Shown one piece after another: positions 5,021 to 14,411 of a DNA stretch of 30,195 bases (position 1 is its first letter; every line of letters begins with the position of its first letter). Position numbers and translations under genes: made by a program. The stretch spans positions 1 through 30,195 of IMG/VR virus record IMGVR_UViG_3300045135_002361; one strand, given 5' to 3'. The notes under the pieces were generated by a model. That model had not been told where the DNA came from, ran no database searches, and saw only the letters and a program-made list of their open reading frames with translations. The DNA is from a virus.

Positions 5021-5992
5021 TTATACTTCAACTAAAACAAATTGTATTGATCTAATTGTGTAAGATCCAGAAGTGGATGATCCGCTTGATCTTTTGGCCA
5101 TGAGTGTCCATCGACTAGAAGTTAAGACACTGGTTGTCGTTAAATCAAGTAGTGGCGTGTTTCCAATATTTAAATTTGTTGAATTCCCAGTATTTAAATC
5201 AAAATGCAGAGTATATATTGCAGTACTACCAATGTTACCTAATACATTGCCAGTATTTAAAAAAATCGCTGTGCCACTATTGTCTATAATCCGTATATCA
5301 ATACCGTCGCCACCAGAACCGCCTCCATTTATTTCAATGTTAAGATATACTTTGTAAATTCCATCAATTATTTTTTGTGTTGCCCATAAAAAGGGGTTAC
5401 CACCTAACTTACGTTGAGGAGTAACGTTAATCCAAGAACTATTTGAATTGAACGAAGCTCCAGTAGACCAATAAGTACGCCTGTCAATAATATTAAATCT
5501 ATCCGGTTCTTTAATATTAATATTTATTCTTGTTGCACTGACTGCCGTTCCAATTTCGAGTGGGTAATTAGTTGGTTTAGTTGAAGTTATTCCACCAGAT
5601 GTTCCAACATAATATAGTGTGCCTGCCGTCAATGAACTAAACGAATTATAAAACCCATAATCAATCTTAACTGTTCCCCCACTAGACACAGTCGTGTTGC
5701 AAACACCAACAACCGCTGTAATACCGGCACTTGTTGAATTGTCTGCTTTAAACGCCTGTCCACTACTAATTCTTACAATATCGCCGGCTGTAAGGTTTTC
5801 ACCTGCGGTTATTGTTGAAAACTGATCTGATGGTATGCCCACGTAGCTAGTAGCTGTTACCTGTGCAACGTTAAGGTCATAATTTCCGTTTGCTAATATT
5901 TCGACTGTTTTGTCTACGTTTTGATCCCAGTCTGTATTAGTAAACTTGGTCCCACTCCATTTGTTAAAATCACTTCCACTTGGTACTGCCAT
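5021..5992 (-). CDS. Tail fibre or receptor-binding protein (323 aa)
   Basis: The N-terminal 45 residues (KWSGTKFTNTDWDQNVDKTVEILANGNYDLNV) look like a virion-attachment segment. The middle is a Ser/Thr/Gly-rich beta domain of the kind seen in decoration and fibre shafts (AGDIVRISSGQAF, GTLYYVGTSGG). The C-terminal half is another beta-rich domain (GGSGGDGIDIRIID) suited to receptor or sugar binding. The TAATG junction couples it to the ejection protein. No depolymerase motif seen. Fibre is the best call. Confidence 0.6.
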   Translation of the reverse strand: MAVPSGSDFNKWSGTKFTNTDWDQNVDKTVEILANGNYDLNVAQVTATSYVGIPSDQFSTITAGENLTAGDIVRISSGQAFKADNSTSAGITAVVGVCNTTVSSGGTVKIDYGFYNSFSSLTAGTLYYVGTSGGITSTKPTNYPLEIGTAVSATRININIKEPDRFNIIDRRTYWSTGASFNSNSSWINVTPQRKLGGNPFLWATQKIIDGIYKVYLNIEINGGGSGGDGIDIRIIDNSGTAIFLNTGNVLGNIGSTAIYTLHFDLNTGNSTNLNIGNTPLLDLTTTSVLTSSRWTLMAKRSSGSSTSGSYTIRSIQFVLVEV

Positions 5993-7476
5993 TATAGTCC
6001 ACGCTCCTTTTTAATTTGTTGTAATGATCTTGGGGCTATGCCTCCGCTTTCTTGTCTTTCTATTGGTGTAACTGCCATTGCTGGCACTTTAGCTGCTAGT
6101 CTTGGCACTACTTGTGGCACTTGTACTCCCTCTTGTGCAGCTCTTAATGCTGCTCTAGCAACTGGCCCGCTCTGTATAGCCATTTGACCTATCTTTGCGC
6201 CTGCTAAAGGTAATGCAATCTCTGGTGCTACTAACGCCCCCCCGGCTAATCCATAAGGTAGTATTTTATCAAAAAACCCAGATTTTTTACTCATAGATTG
6301 ACTGATTGAATCTTGCAATGCGTTAGCTTCTATTTGATTCACAACACTTCGCTTGCCCTTGGCCTTTACTTCTTTGTCTAAGTTTTTAAGCAAATCCATA
6401 GTTCTGCTTTTAGTTTGTCGCTTTTCTTTTAGTCTCTTAATAACATCGTTTGTTAGCGTATTGACCTTAGTTTCATTAATATCTTTTCCTAAAGCTTTTT
6501 CAATATCTTTAACTAGGGTAGTTTGTTTTGCATACTTTTTATTTAGTTCTTTAAACCCTGGGTACACTTCCATAGACTTGTATAACCCATCTTTGAGTTT
6601 TCCTATTGCTATCTTATCGGCCGGTTCAATAGTGGTGCTTCGCAATACGTCAGCTAATACAGAATTTACGCTTTTTGCATCATCAAACGTTAATTGCTTA
6701 CCTGCAATAAACTGATCAATTGCATTTTGATTATACTTTTTTGTTTTAGCTCTAGTCACTGATAACAAGTCACGTATACCTGCTTTATCTAAATCTAAAT
6801 CTTTTATTATTTTACTTATGTTACTTGTGTCTGTTACTTGCTTTTTTGCAGCTTCGCTTACTTTAGTTAATGCACTGTCGTATTCACGTGATTTTTTTCT
6901 GTTAAGTATTGCAAGCGATGTTTTAATTTGATTAGAAGTATCTATATTTGTTTTAGGCTCAATCTTAGTCAATATAGGCTTTTTTATTGCTTCATCTATA
7001 ACGCCTTTTTCTGCACGTGTAGCAAACTTAGCTATCTGTTTTAGTGCCGGCTTACTTAACTTTAAGGCTTTTCCAATACCTGCTTCAACTGTACCACTTA
7101 TAGCTCCTTTTTTGATTGCTTCGGGTGCTTCTTCGCCTTCTAACAATCCTCTACCTGCACGACTAACTGCTGTTATTCCTGCCTGTGCCGGCAAACCTAA
7201 CCCTGGTACAAATCCTGCTGCAATAGGTGCTAATCTTGCGATGTCTGTAGCCACTTGTTTTGGCGTTTCCTTTATAACTTCTAATGGTGATATACCACGT
7301 ATCTTTTCAATTAATTTTGGCTCTGGTTGTGCTTGCTCAATAACATCATCAAATTCGACTTGTTCTTGATATTGTGGATATTTAGCAATCATTTTATTTG
7401 CTAATTCTAGATCGTCTATATCTTGATACTGAGGATATTTATTTTTTATATTTTGTGAAAATTGTTTATAGTTCAT
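5992..7476 (-). CDS. Internal virion / DNA-ejection protein (494 aa)
   Basis: The N-terminus has two copies of a KYPQYQ motif around IDDLELANKMIA, a small helical repeat often seen at the start of large phage internal proteins. A Gly/Ala-rich hydrophobic stretch (IARLAPIAAGFVPGLGLPAQAG) follows, then a long charged helical region, and a second Gly/Ala stretch (YGLAGGALVAPEIALPLAGA). Large helical proteins with membrane-active Gly/Ala segments, in the tail region of podoviruses, are ejected to form the DNA channel. Coupled by TAATG on both sides. Assigned by composition and position. Confidence 0.6.
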   Translation of the reverse strand: MNYKQFSQNIKNKYPQYQDIDDLELANKMIAKYPQYQEQVEFDDVIEQAQPEPKLIEKIRGISPLEVIKETPKQVATDIARLAPIAAGFVPGLGLPAQAGITAVSRAGRGLLEGEEAPEAIKKGAISGTVEAGIGKALKLSKPALKQIAKFATRAEKGVIDEAIKKPILTKIEPKTNIDTSNQIKTSLAILNRKKSREYDSALTKVSEAAKKQVTDTSNISKIIKDLDLDKAGIRDLLSVTRAKTKKYNQNAIDQFIAGKQLTFDDAKSVNSVLADVLRSTTIEPADKIAIGKLKDGLYKSMEVYPGFKELNKKYAKQTTLVKDIEKALGKDINETKVNTLTNDVIKRLKEKRQTKSRTMDLLKNLDKEVKAKGKRSVVNQIEANALQDSISQSMSKKSGFFDKILPYGLAGGALVAPEIALPLAGAKIGQMAIQSGPVARAALRAAQEGVQVPQVVPRLAAKVPAMAVTPIERQESGGIAPRSLQQIKKERGL

Positions 7477-8438
7477 TATAAAATACCTAGCGGGTCTTCT
7501 TGCTGCAGAGACAACCTATCCTGTTCTGTAATATCAATTTGTGACATTACTTTTTGCATACGCTTTTTAATTCTGTTAAGACTGGCTTCAAATGCCGTAT
7601 CGCTTAATCTTGGATCAAGTGATGCAATATCAGCTTCGATTAATCCTAATTCTTTTTCATTCATTGCCCCAAAACCTGTGGCCCCTGTTCTTGATGCATT
7701 TTTCATTTCAGTAATAGTATTTAGTGCTTTTTGTGCGAGCAATGTTTTTATCTCTTGATTGATTTGAAAACTTTTTTCGCCTTTTTTTGTTGGCAATGCC
7801 ATTCCTGATGTCCTACCTTCTATCGGGCCTACTGCAACTTCAAAACGCTTTCTTCCTGTTTTTGGGTCTTCTTTTAGTAAATTATCAATGCCAGATATAA
7901 CTTCTTGAGCTGACATAAAAGCATTTACGGCTTTCTTTTTTTCAAGCTTTTGTTTTTCTTGCAGTTCTCTTTGCTTTTCTGGGGCTTCTATTTCTGCTTT
8001 TATTAGCTCTTTTTGTCTAAATTTTTCAACATCTGCATCAATATCGGCTTGCCTCTTAGCTGTTGCCAATAACGATTCTTGTTCTTTTTGCTGTTTAGCC
8101 AATCCAAGTTTAAACTGTTCTTGTCCTTGCTGTACAATGCTAGCACCAATGGCCGGGTCTGCACCTAAGGCAACTGTTACACCTGCAAGCATGTTATTAA
8201 GTAGTAGTCGGCCTTCTGGCGTATCTTTCTGGGCATTAACAAAATCGCCAAAGCCTTGTAGTAAACCTTTTGCACCTTGCCCTAATCCACTAATTAAGTT
8301 ATCAACTGGGCTTGGTTGTTCAGGCTGCATTGGTTGTATGGGCTGACCGCTTGCAAGTAGTTCTGCTGTCATTTGTTCTTGTGTTGGCCTAGTTGGCATT
8401 TCAGCCATATTTAGTTGATTACGTGGCTGTCCCTTCAT
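7476..8438 (-). CDS. Internal virion / DNA-ejection protein (320 aa)
   Basis: A Pro/Gln-rich N-terminus is followed by a Gly/Ala region (LISGLGQGAKGLLQGFGDF ... AGVTVALGADPAIGAS), a long charged coiled coil (about 125-180) and a helical C-terminal domain with SRTGATGFGAMNEKELGLIEADIASL, a sequence style common in podovirus ejection proteins. ATGA overlap with the 174-aa gene and TAATG with the next indicate a coupled trio of internal proteins. Confidence 0.6.
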   Translation of the reverse strand: MKGQPRNQLNMAEMPTRPTQEQMTAELLASGQPIQPMQPEQPSPVDNLISGLGQGAKGLLQGFGDFVNAQKDTPEGRLLLNNMLAGVTVALGADPAIGASIVQQGQEQFKLGLAKQQKEQESLLATAKRQADIDADVEKFRQKELIKAEIEAPEKQRELQEKQKLEKKKAVNAFMSAQEVISGIDNLLKEDPKTGRKRFEVAVGPIEGRTSGMALPTKKGEKSFQINQEIKTLLAQKALNTITEMKNASRTGATGFGAMNEKELGLIEADIASLDPRLSDTAFEASLNRIKKRMQKVMSQIDITEQDRLSLQQEDPLGIL

Positions 8439-8959
8439 GCACTCTCTCCATATCTTTGTATTGGCTTTAATTGTTGTCCTAATGCTGCTAAACTACGTTG
8501 TCCTGCCATTTGTTCACGGCTTCTCTGACGTCTTAACTCTTCCTCTAATGCTAACTTTTCAACGTCAAACCCAAGCTCACGCCCTAATCGCCCCGCCAAC
8601 ATTGCAGACATTTGCGCCGCTTCTGGACCTCTAACGCCTGCCTGTTGCTGTGCTAATTGCCCACGTTTGATAGCTTGTTGTTGTTCTGGAAGTTTTTGTT
8701 GTCTAATGATTTCTTGTAGTCGTGATATTTGTTCTGGCCTACCTTCTGTAGCTGCCATGAACTGCTGTTGTGATTGTTGACCGATTTCTGATGCTCTTTG
8801 TTGTGCTTCTTCTTGGCCACGCTCAATACCTAAAAGTTGTTCTTTTTGCTGCTCTAATTTACGCTCTTCTAGCTTTCTTTGCTTTCTTTTTTCACCGCTT
8901 GAAAAAATTCCTCCAACGACTGCTCCTGCAACGCTTCCTCCAATACCTGCCCAACTCAT
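8435..8959 (-). CDS. Internal virion protein, Gln-rich helical (174 aa)
   Basis: Opens with a Gly-rich hydrophobic segment (AGIGGSVAGAVVGGIFSSG), then a Gln/Glu/Arg-rich coiled coil over most of its length, with AGVRGPEAAQMSAMLAGRLGRELG near residue 110. This layout matches small ejection proteins of the T7 gp14 / P22 gp7 class in function and composition. GGAGG lies 7 bases before the ATGA start. Confidence 0.6.
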   Translation of the reverse strand: MSWAGIGGSVAGAVVGGIFSSGEKRKQRKLEERKLEQQKEQLLGIERGQEEAQQRASEIGQQSQQQFMAATEGRPEQISRLQEIIRQQKLPEQQQAIKRGQLAQQQAGVRGPEAAQMSAMLAGRLGRELGFDVEKLALEEELRRQRSREQMAGQRSLAALGQQLKPIQRYGESA

Positions 8960-9411
8960 TGTAATTCCTCCTTATTTTTTATAGTTGTATTATTAGATCG
9001 ATTAATTTTATTGAATTCTTTTAACAATTCTTCATCTACTAAATTATTTTTATGATCTTTTATGATTTCTTTTTCAATTTCATCAACATCGGTTTTATCT
9101 GTAACGTGAAACGTGGTCCAAATAGTATCTTCTTCAATGTAAAGTAATCTTCTTGTATTTGGCTCTGTAATTCCTGTGTAAGGTGCGCTTATAGTTTCTG
9201 GTTTACTGCCGTCGTAAACAATACACTTGCCCTTGCTCACAACATACGGATGTCTCGTTTTATGTATTTTTGAAGTTAGCAGTGTACCTGCCGGCATAAA
9301 TATTTCCCTAATATACATACCGTCAGTAAAACGATGAGTTAATGGCATTTCCACCGGTTCGCCCGTTGCAATTATAGCTTCCGCATTATCTATAACCTCA
9401 TTGACAGACAT
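8956..9411 (-). CDS. Cupin-like phage protein (151 aa)
   Basis: I place the start at ATG 9411 (MSVNEVIDNAEAI), 11 bases after the hub gene stop; the longer frame upstream only shadows that gene. Residues 20-110 form a small beta-barrel pattern: THRFTDGMYIREIFMPAGTLLTSKIHKTRHPYVV, GKCIVYDG, then RRLLYIEEDTIWTTFH. This is the cupin-like protein often found among podovirus structural genes, with His residues that may bind metal. The tail is a charged helix. Its role in the virion is not known. Confidence 0.65.
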   Translation of the reverse strand: MSVNEVIDNAEAIIATGEPVEMPLTHRFTDGMYIREIFMPAGTLLTSKIHKTRHPYVVSKGKCIVYDGSKPETISAPYTGITEPNTRRLLYIEEDTIWTTFHVTDKTDVDEIEKEIIKDHKNNLVDEELLKEFNKINRSNNTTIKNKEELQ

Positions 9412-9421
9412 GTTTATTTTT

Positions 9422-11200
9422 TTAACTTGCAACAACTCTGCCCTCCAGTTTCCAACCCTTAATAACTGCTTGAGTTTGTGTAGATATTTTGAAACGCATC
9501 CAATTAGCGTATTTATTAATGTATACGACCTTATAGTCTTCTTCGTCTTCAGTTGTCTCGTAGTAGTCTTCGTCATAATAATCAAAATCATAATAAGCCC
9601 CATCGTATGTGATGGTGGCCGTTACTGTTTTTGTGCTGTCTATTGTAGCTAGTGCTGTAAGTGTATTAATGCCTGATTTATCATAATAAACATATAGATT
9701 TTTATAAAACTTCTTTTCTGTTCCCACAGCAATTTCAGGGGTCTCAAAAAATGCTGTCAATTCTTCGCCTCTATAAGTCAGTGCATTATACATTTGCTCA
9801 ACAATTCCTGCATTTTTCTGCGTGATATACAAATCTTCATTAATCTGAAAAAATCGCCAGTACGTTGGCTGATAACTCGTCGTTTTAATGAAGTACTTGG
9901 TCCATCCACTAATACGTATGTCGTACACATAAATAAACGTTTCAGCAATCAAATGATATTTATAATCAAAAAATGCTGCTTCAAGTGGGTTGTCTTTTAA
10001 TTGATTTTTTAAACTATCTTTGTCCAAAGCAATACTAAAATTATTAGTCGTTAAATTGTCAAAACTTGTCGCAAGGTTGGTAGCAATGTTACCACTAAAA
10101 ATACGAACGTCATACAAATTAGAAACAAACATAATCCCACCCTGTAATACGTCATTTTCTGGTATTCGAGCAATACTAAAACCATCAATGCATCCTACAT
10201 TAGACGTAGTTTGTTTTACACTTGTTGTTAAGCCTGATGTATCCGCCAAGTATATATGGTTTTCTGAAAAGACCACCATTTGATTATAGTCTTCAATTAA
10301 TCCGGTTAATGGTGAATTGTCATTCCCTACACCCGACACGTCATAAACGCCAGAAGTATTAAAAAAAACCTCAACTTCAAACTCTGTTACATATAAGTAG
10401 TTTGGTCTATTGGCATTTACTGCACCTATAATCTTTTCGTCTTTAACAGTAATAAACTGAGGGGTTGGGCATGAACTATTAGTACTAGAAATATTTGCAC
10501 CTAGTGATCCGTCAGCTGTATTGTCTTGGTACGTTGTCGTCGTGTTATCGTTAATGGTTGTTAGTAGTTTTAGTGTGCTTCCGCCTGCCTCTGTACGATA
10601 TATTTTTCTTTCAGTACATGTTGCTATTCCAACTGGTAGATCAAGGTCAATGCTTTTACTTGATACGGTAATTGTGTTACTAATAGTCCCTAATATAAGT
10701 TCAACGCCATCAACAACGTAGCTCATAGCGTAGTAGTAGTCACCAGTTAGTCCACCTGCAACTAATAAATCTTTAGCAGTGGGTGCGCCCATTTGTTTTA
10801 CATAAGTTCCATCGTAGACAAGCGGATAGTTTGAGCCATTGGATATAAATAATTTGTCGTTTAATATTCCAAAAGTACACTTATTCCCAGACGTTATAAA
10901 ACTGCCTGTATATATAGTAGTTGGACTTGTTAGGAAGTTTTTAATTATTGAATTGCCTTTTACAATAATTTTTTCGCTTTGGAACTGACCAACTGAATCA
11001 ATATAACGAAAATCAAAACCGCCATCAATTTGACTACTGCCAACATTATATTGAACACTAGGAGCTTTTATTCTTTGACAACCTATAATGCTGTCATAGT
11101 TCATATTTTCTATGTTGTAAAAATAATCAGGCGACACAAACTTGCGCCCCTTATCGTCTCGTAGTCCTTTAGATTGATACGATTCTACAACAAAGCTCAA
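9422..11200 (-). CDS. Tail hub / stabilization protein (592 aa)
   Basis: The start is TTG 11200 with GGGAG 8 bases upstream and a TTGA overlap with the previous stop. The protein is beta-rich throughout, with repeated strand-turn patterns (DGVELILGTISNTITV, RKIYRTEAGGSTLK, QDNTADGSLGANIS, NRPNYLYVTEFE), as in the long beta-propeller-like tail hub proteins of P22-type (gp10) and T7-type (gp12) podoviruses. It directly follows the adaptor gene, the normal order. It would close the head channel and hold the fibres. Confidence 0.65.
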   Translation of the reverse strand: MSFVVESYQSKGLRDDKGRKFVSPDYFYNIENMNYDSIIGCQRIKAPSVQYNVGSSQIDGGFDFRYIDSVGQFQSEKIIVKGNSIIKNFLTSPTTIYTGSFITSGNKCTFGILNDKLFISNGSNYPLVYDGTYVKQMGAPTAKDLLVAGGLTGDYYYAMSYVVDGVELILGTISNTITVSSKSIDLDLPVGIATCTERKIYRTEAGGSTLKLLTTINDNTTTTYQDNTADGSLGANISSTNSSCPTPQFITVKDEKIIGAVNANRPNYLYVTEFEVEVFFNTSGVYDVSGVGNDNSPLTGLIEDYNQMVVFSENHIYLADTSGLTTSVKQTTSNVGCIDGFSIARIPENDVLQGGIMFVSNLYDVRIFSGNIATNLATSFDNLTTNNFSIALDKDSLKNQLKDNPLEAAFFDYKYHLIAETFIYVYDIRISGWTKYFIKTTSYQPTYWRFFQINEDLYITQKNAGIVEQMYNALTYRGEELTAFFETPEIAVGTEKKFYKNLYVYYDKSGINTLTALATIDSTKTVTATITYDGAYYDFDYYDEDYYETTEDEEDYKVVYINKYANWMRFKISTQTQAVIKGWKLEGRVVAS

Positions 11201-12123
11201 ATTGTACTCCCTAAATTATTAACTTCCCAGTCATAGGCTCCGCCAATCATACCTGCTTGTATAACGTCTCCATATCCAGCTTGTATTTCATTTGCTGCTT
11301 GCTTATAAAAAGCTGCTGCATCAATTTTATAGCGGTCTGCCCTCGCATAATCATCAATTAGAATTAGTAATCGATACGCAACCAAATCAATAATGGATTC
11401 AATATGTTCGTCTGGAATTTCCATTTCTTTGGCTAAATCAGTTGGTGATATCGTATCGTTTGCATCAACACTGATAACAAAATGTTTTTTTCTATAATAC
11501 AAAACAAAATTATTATGTGTGACTGTATCAGAATTGCTATGACTTGCTGCGGTTGTATTTTCAATCCCTCTGGTACATCCAGTGAATGTTGTTGCTGTTT
11601 TTGCTGTGTAACGGATTTTTTCGTTATTAATTGTTATTCGTCCGTTTATATCGGGAAAATTATTAGTAGATGCTACAGTAATTGTTGTAGCGCTGTCACT
11701 AATTGCACCGTTAAGCGTGGTTGTTTGTGGACTATTTGTATTTTCAGGGTATATCGTAATTTCCTTGTCCCACACCGTAAAAAACCTTGGGATCCCTCCG
11801 TCTGTGGCATGTGGAAACTCACTCGTAACAAAATTTAAATCTTTATAATTTAAAGGGTATTTTGTTCCTGTTGCCCATATAAAAGCCATTCTATACGCTT
11901 CTGACCTTATTGCATCTGTCGGCCCTGCAACAACACGTCTTGATAAATTTACAACTGTACTATAAATATCCTCAATACCCTTAGTTGTACTTGCATACAC
12001 ATCTAAGGCATTTTTTAATTGATTAACTTTTCTTTTATTCGTAAACAAACTGCTTGTAGCTTTTGTACTGTCCTCATCGCTTATGGCCGTATTTATTCTA
12101 TCTATAACGTCGCTAACTAACAT
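11197..12123 (-). CDS. Head-to-tail adaptor protein (308 aa)
   Basis: AAGGAG lies upstream of ATG 12123. Both ends are helical, as in ring-forming adaptors (LVSDVIDRINTAIS; a final EHIESIIDLVAYRLLILIDDYARAD helix pair). The middle carries a beta insertion (about residues 130-205: TTLNGAISDSATTITVASTNNFPDINGRI ..., split by short turns), a domain often embedded in phage tail proteins. Position between portal-side genes and the hub supports adaptor. The exact family is inferred. Confidence 0.6.
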   Translation of the reverse strand: MLVSDVIDRINTAISDEDSTKATSSLFTNKRKVNQLKNALDVYASTTKGIEDIYSTVVNLSRRVVAGPTDAIRSEAYRMAFIWATGTKYPLNYKDLNFVTSEFPHATDGGIPRFFTVWDKEITIYPENTNSPQTTTLNGAISDSATTITVASTNNFPDINGRITINNEKIRYTAKTATTFTGCTRGIENTTAASHSNSDTVTHNNFVLYYRKKHFVISVDANDTISPTDLAKEMEIPDEHIESIIDLVAYRLLILIDDYARADRYKIDAAAFYKQAANEIQAGYGDVIQAGMIGGAYDWEVNNLGSTI

Positions 12124-12132
12124 ATTTTCTCC

Positions 12133-12402
12133 TTAACTGAATAAGTGCTGAATAACAATCCCAATTAAAGCCGTTGAGACAATCGCAATACCACTTATTA
12201 TGCCCTTCAATATTAATTTATGTCTATTTACATCTTTCTCAATTTTTTGAGAAAAATCATGAATCCCATACCCCATCGCATCAATTCCCATATCTATAAC
12301 AATTTTTCTATCTGCTTTTTGTTTTGCAGTCATGTCGTCGTGAATGTATTTATCCTCAAGTCTTCGTCGGTATTTATCTAACTGATCTGTTATACTTGGC
12401 AT
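12133..12402 (-). CDS. Small membrane-anchored protein (89 aa)
   Basis: Residues 1-60 are charged and helical (DQLDKYRRRLEDKY, SQKIEKDVNRHK); residues 66-86 are a hydrophobic helix (IISGIAIVSTALIGIVIQ). It sits between a fibre gene and the adaptor, an odd place for a membrane protein. It may be virion-associated or a lysis accessory. Weak GGGTAAG upstream. No family recognised. Confidence 0.5.
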   Translation of the reverse strand: MPSITDQLDKYRRRLEDKYIHDDMTAKQKADRKIVIDMGIDAMGYGIHDFSQKIEKDVNRHKLILKGIISGIAIVSTALIGIVIQHLFS

Positions 12403-12405
12403 ATC

Positions 12406-13983
12406 TTACCCAAAATACTGCGTTGCATTATCTAATGCGTACTGTACCCTTTCATCTATATAATCTTTTATAGCTTTTGCGCTTGCAAGCGTATCATGAC
12501 TTGCACTAACACTACTTAAATCTGTATCAAGTACTCCTGCTTTTAGATTTGTGACTGTTAAATTATTAATTGTGGTATTATCCGCATCAATACTTGGCAG
12601 TCTAGCTTCTGCTAGTGTTCCGCTAGATATATTGCTTGCGTTAGTCGTATCTACATTTGCTACATTCCCAAGGCCTACATCGCCTTTAGATAGACTTAAT
12701 GCTGTTTTTAGTGTTGTTGATATTGTTAAATCTTCTACGTCACCAGTTCCGGCTGTTGTTCTGCCCTTAACCGTTCCAGTGGCAACGTGTGCAATTTTTG
12801 CATTAGTTACTGCTTCATCAGCAATCGTTAAGGCTGTGGCACCAGTAACGTCACCCGTATGCGTTGCATTAGTCACTTTTGCATTATTAGTTGCTACATC
12901 TGATTCTATGGTGTCTAGGTCAACCGCTTGTGTAACAGATATATAGCCTAGCTTAGTTTGTTCTGCACTTGTTATTGTTGTGGGTTTATTAAGTATTTGT
13001 GCATCACCACTAACCGCGTTCCAGTCGGCATTAACATTGACTTCTGCGCCCGATGCAATGCCGTCTAGCTTAGTATTGTCGCTAGCTGTAAAATGCTTGT
13101 TTGTGGCTGTCTCTGATATATCATCAAGGGTTAAACCTCTAGTTATAGCACAACCTGTTGCATCACCTATAAACACATTACCTTCGTTTAAGTTTGGCAC
13201 GTCGTTTGTACGGCCTGCACCACCGACTTTTATTGATCCACTTGTGGCATGTACTCGCTGAACTTTTCCAATGTTTTGAATTAGTGACGATTCTGTTTTT
13301 GGCCGTGTATCTGTTAATGTTCCTGTATCAGATACATATAAAACATCCCCTAAGCTAAATGAGCTAGTATCTAATCCCGACAATGTACCAAACGTCACAA
13401 CATTAACGGAAGCATTTAGTGATACTGTGCTTTCAGCTAAACCAAACGCCGGCATTTTGTTTGTGTCATTTGCATCAGCAATGCCAACAACAGGGGTGTT
13501 TCCGGTTACATCAAACCCTGAAATATATAATGGGTCACCTTTTGTTATTGCTTCTCCTGCCTTTGCCTTAAACTGTACCTCTCCACGTAAACCACCAATA
13601 AAGTTATCAGCTTCAACGTTGCCATTAACTGTAAGAGCTTCTGCTAGTGTCGTTGTGCCAATCCCTACTTGGTTGTTAGTAGAATCGACATATAGCGTAT
13701 TTGTATCAACAGTTAAGTCACCTGTCAGTGTGCCTGAGCCTGTTATATTTATATTGCCTGTACCTGTGATATCACTGGCATTTAAATCTAAATTACCACC
13801 GAGCTGTGGCGTTGGATCTTCTATTACTTCTTCTAAGTATCGTCCGTCTAGGTCAACTGTTCTTGTTGCGCTATCGTTCATTGTAGCAGTTAAAAGCCCA
13901 GTGCCAGTGTTAAAGCCTAATGATGATAAAAACTTATCTGTACCGCTACCGCCTCCTTCAGTAGGGTTGTAGATGTAAGTCAT
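12406..13983 (-). CDS. Tail fibre protein (525 aa)
   Basis: N-terminal YIYNPTEGGGSGTDKFLSS, then the fibre-shaft signature LDGRYLEE ... PQLGGNLDLNASDITGTGNI and many short beta repeats (TLTGDLTVDTNTLYVD, VGIGTTTLAEALTVNG), common in trimeric fibres. Its C-terminus is a helical region ending SAKAIKDYIDERVQYALDN. No enzyme or chaperone domain is seen. It overlaps the previous gene by ATGA. Two fibre genes (this and 5021) imply a two-part receptor apparatus. Confidence 0.75.
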   Translation of the reverse strand: MTYIYNPTEGGGSGTDKFLSSLGFNTGTGLLTATMNDSATRTVDLDGRYLEEVIEDPTPQLGGNLDLNASDITGTGNINITGSGTLTGDLTVDTNTLYVDSTNNQVGIGTTTLAEALTVNGNVEADNFIGGLRGEVQFKAKAGEAITKGDPLYISGFDVTGNTPVVGIADANDTNKMPAFGLAESTVSLNASVNVVTFGTLSGLDTSSFSLGDVLYVSDTGTLTDTRPKTESSLIQNIGKVQRVHATSGSIKVGGAGRTNDVPNLNEGNVFIGDATGCAITRGLTLDDISETATNKHFTASDNTKLDGIASGAEVNVNADWNAVSGDAQILNKPTTITSAEQTKLGYISVTQAVDLDTIESDVATNNAKVTNATHTGDVTGATALTIADEAVTNAKIAHVATGTVKGRTTAGTGDVEDLTISTTLKTALSLSKGDVGLGNVANVDTTNASNISSGTLAEARLPSIDADNTTINNLTVTNLKAGVLDTDLSSVSASHDTLASAKAIKDYIDERVQYALDNATQYFG

Positions 13984-14366
13984 CCTTCGGCACCTACTAG
14001 CGTTTTACTTCCGTTAGCTGATATAGCATTTACAACACCTTTAAATATTGGGTTATCTAATGCCAACGCCCCACCGCTTGCGTTTAGTCGAATGCCGTTA
14101 TTAAGCGAAGCTGTTGCACCTAATGATACATAAATAGGCTCATCGCTGTCATTAACTAATATTAGTAATTTTCTGTTACTATTTGCAGCTAACACTTGAG
14201 TGCTACTTGTGCCAACAGACACATTAAAATTAGTAATACTAGATACTTCTTCGGCACTAATTGCCGTAGAAGTTGATGGAATGTAAGGGTCTGCATCTGT
14301 ACCAGTTCCAGTTGACTTAAAGTACTTAATTCCATTGTTTGCAATTATATCTTGGTAATTTGCCAT
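13980..14366 (-). CDS. Small beta-barrel virion protein (128 aa)
   Basis: The core pattern SSTQVLAANSNRKLLILVNDSDEPIYVSLG, followed by GIRLNASGGALAL and a final SANGSKTLVGAEG, is a small jelly-roll seen in many phages next to capsid or fibre genes. It may be a decoration or fibre-base protein. A GC-rich hairpin precedes its start; the Shine-Dalgarno is weak. It is coupled to the fibre gene by ATGA. Confidence 0.6.
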   Translation of the reverse strand: MANYQDIIANNGIKYFKSTGTGTDADPYIPSTSTAISAEEVSSITNFNVSVGTSSTQVLAANSNRKLLILVNDSDEPIYVSLGATASLNNGIRLNASGGALALDNPIFKGVVNAISANGSKTLVGAEG

Positions 14367-14378
14367 TATCTTAGTTGT

Positions 14379-14402
14379 GGGGGTGGCACATGGCCACCAC
14401 CC
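14379..14402 (-). promoter_or_regulatory. GC-rich hairpin after the capsid/decoration genes
   Basis: On the minus strand GGGTGGTGGC (14402-14393) pairs with GCCACCCCC (14387-14379) around a CATGT-type loop, nine pairs with one bulged T. No T-tract follows. It lies 9 bases past the decoration gene stop and 12 before the next ATG. It may protect the abundant capsid mRNA or partly end transcription. Confidence 0.5.
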
Positions 14403-14411
14403 AAATATCTA

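Noticed and set aside
9411-9603. 64-residue N-terminal extension of the cupin-like protein
   Set aside because: It lies inside the hub gene in another frame; ATG 9411 right after that gene's stop is the natural start.
12551-13972. Long plus-strand frames opposite the fibre and capsid genes
   Set aside because: They mirror Ser/Thr/Val-rich coding on the minus strand, have no ribosome sites and no recognisable domains.
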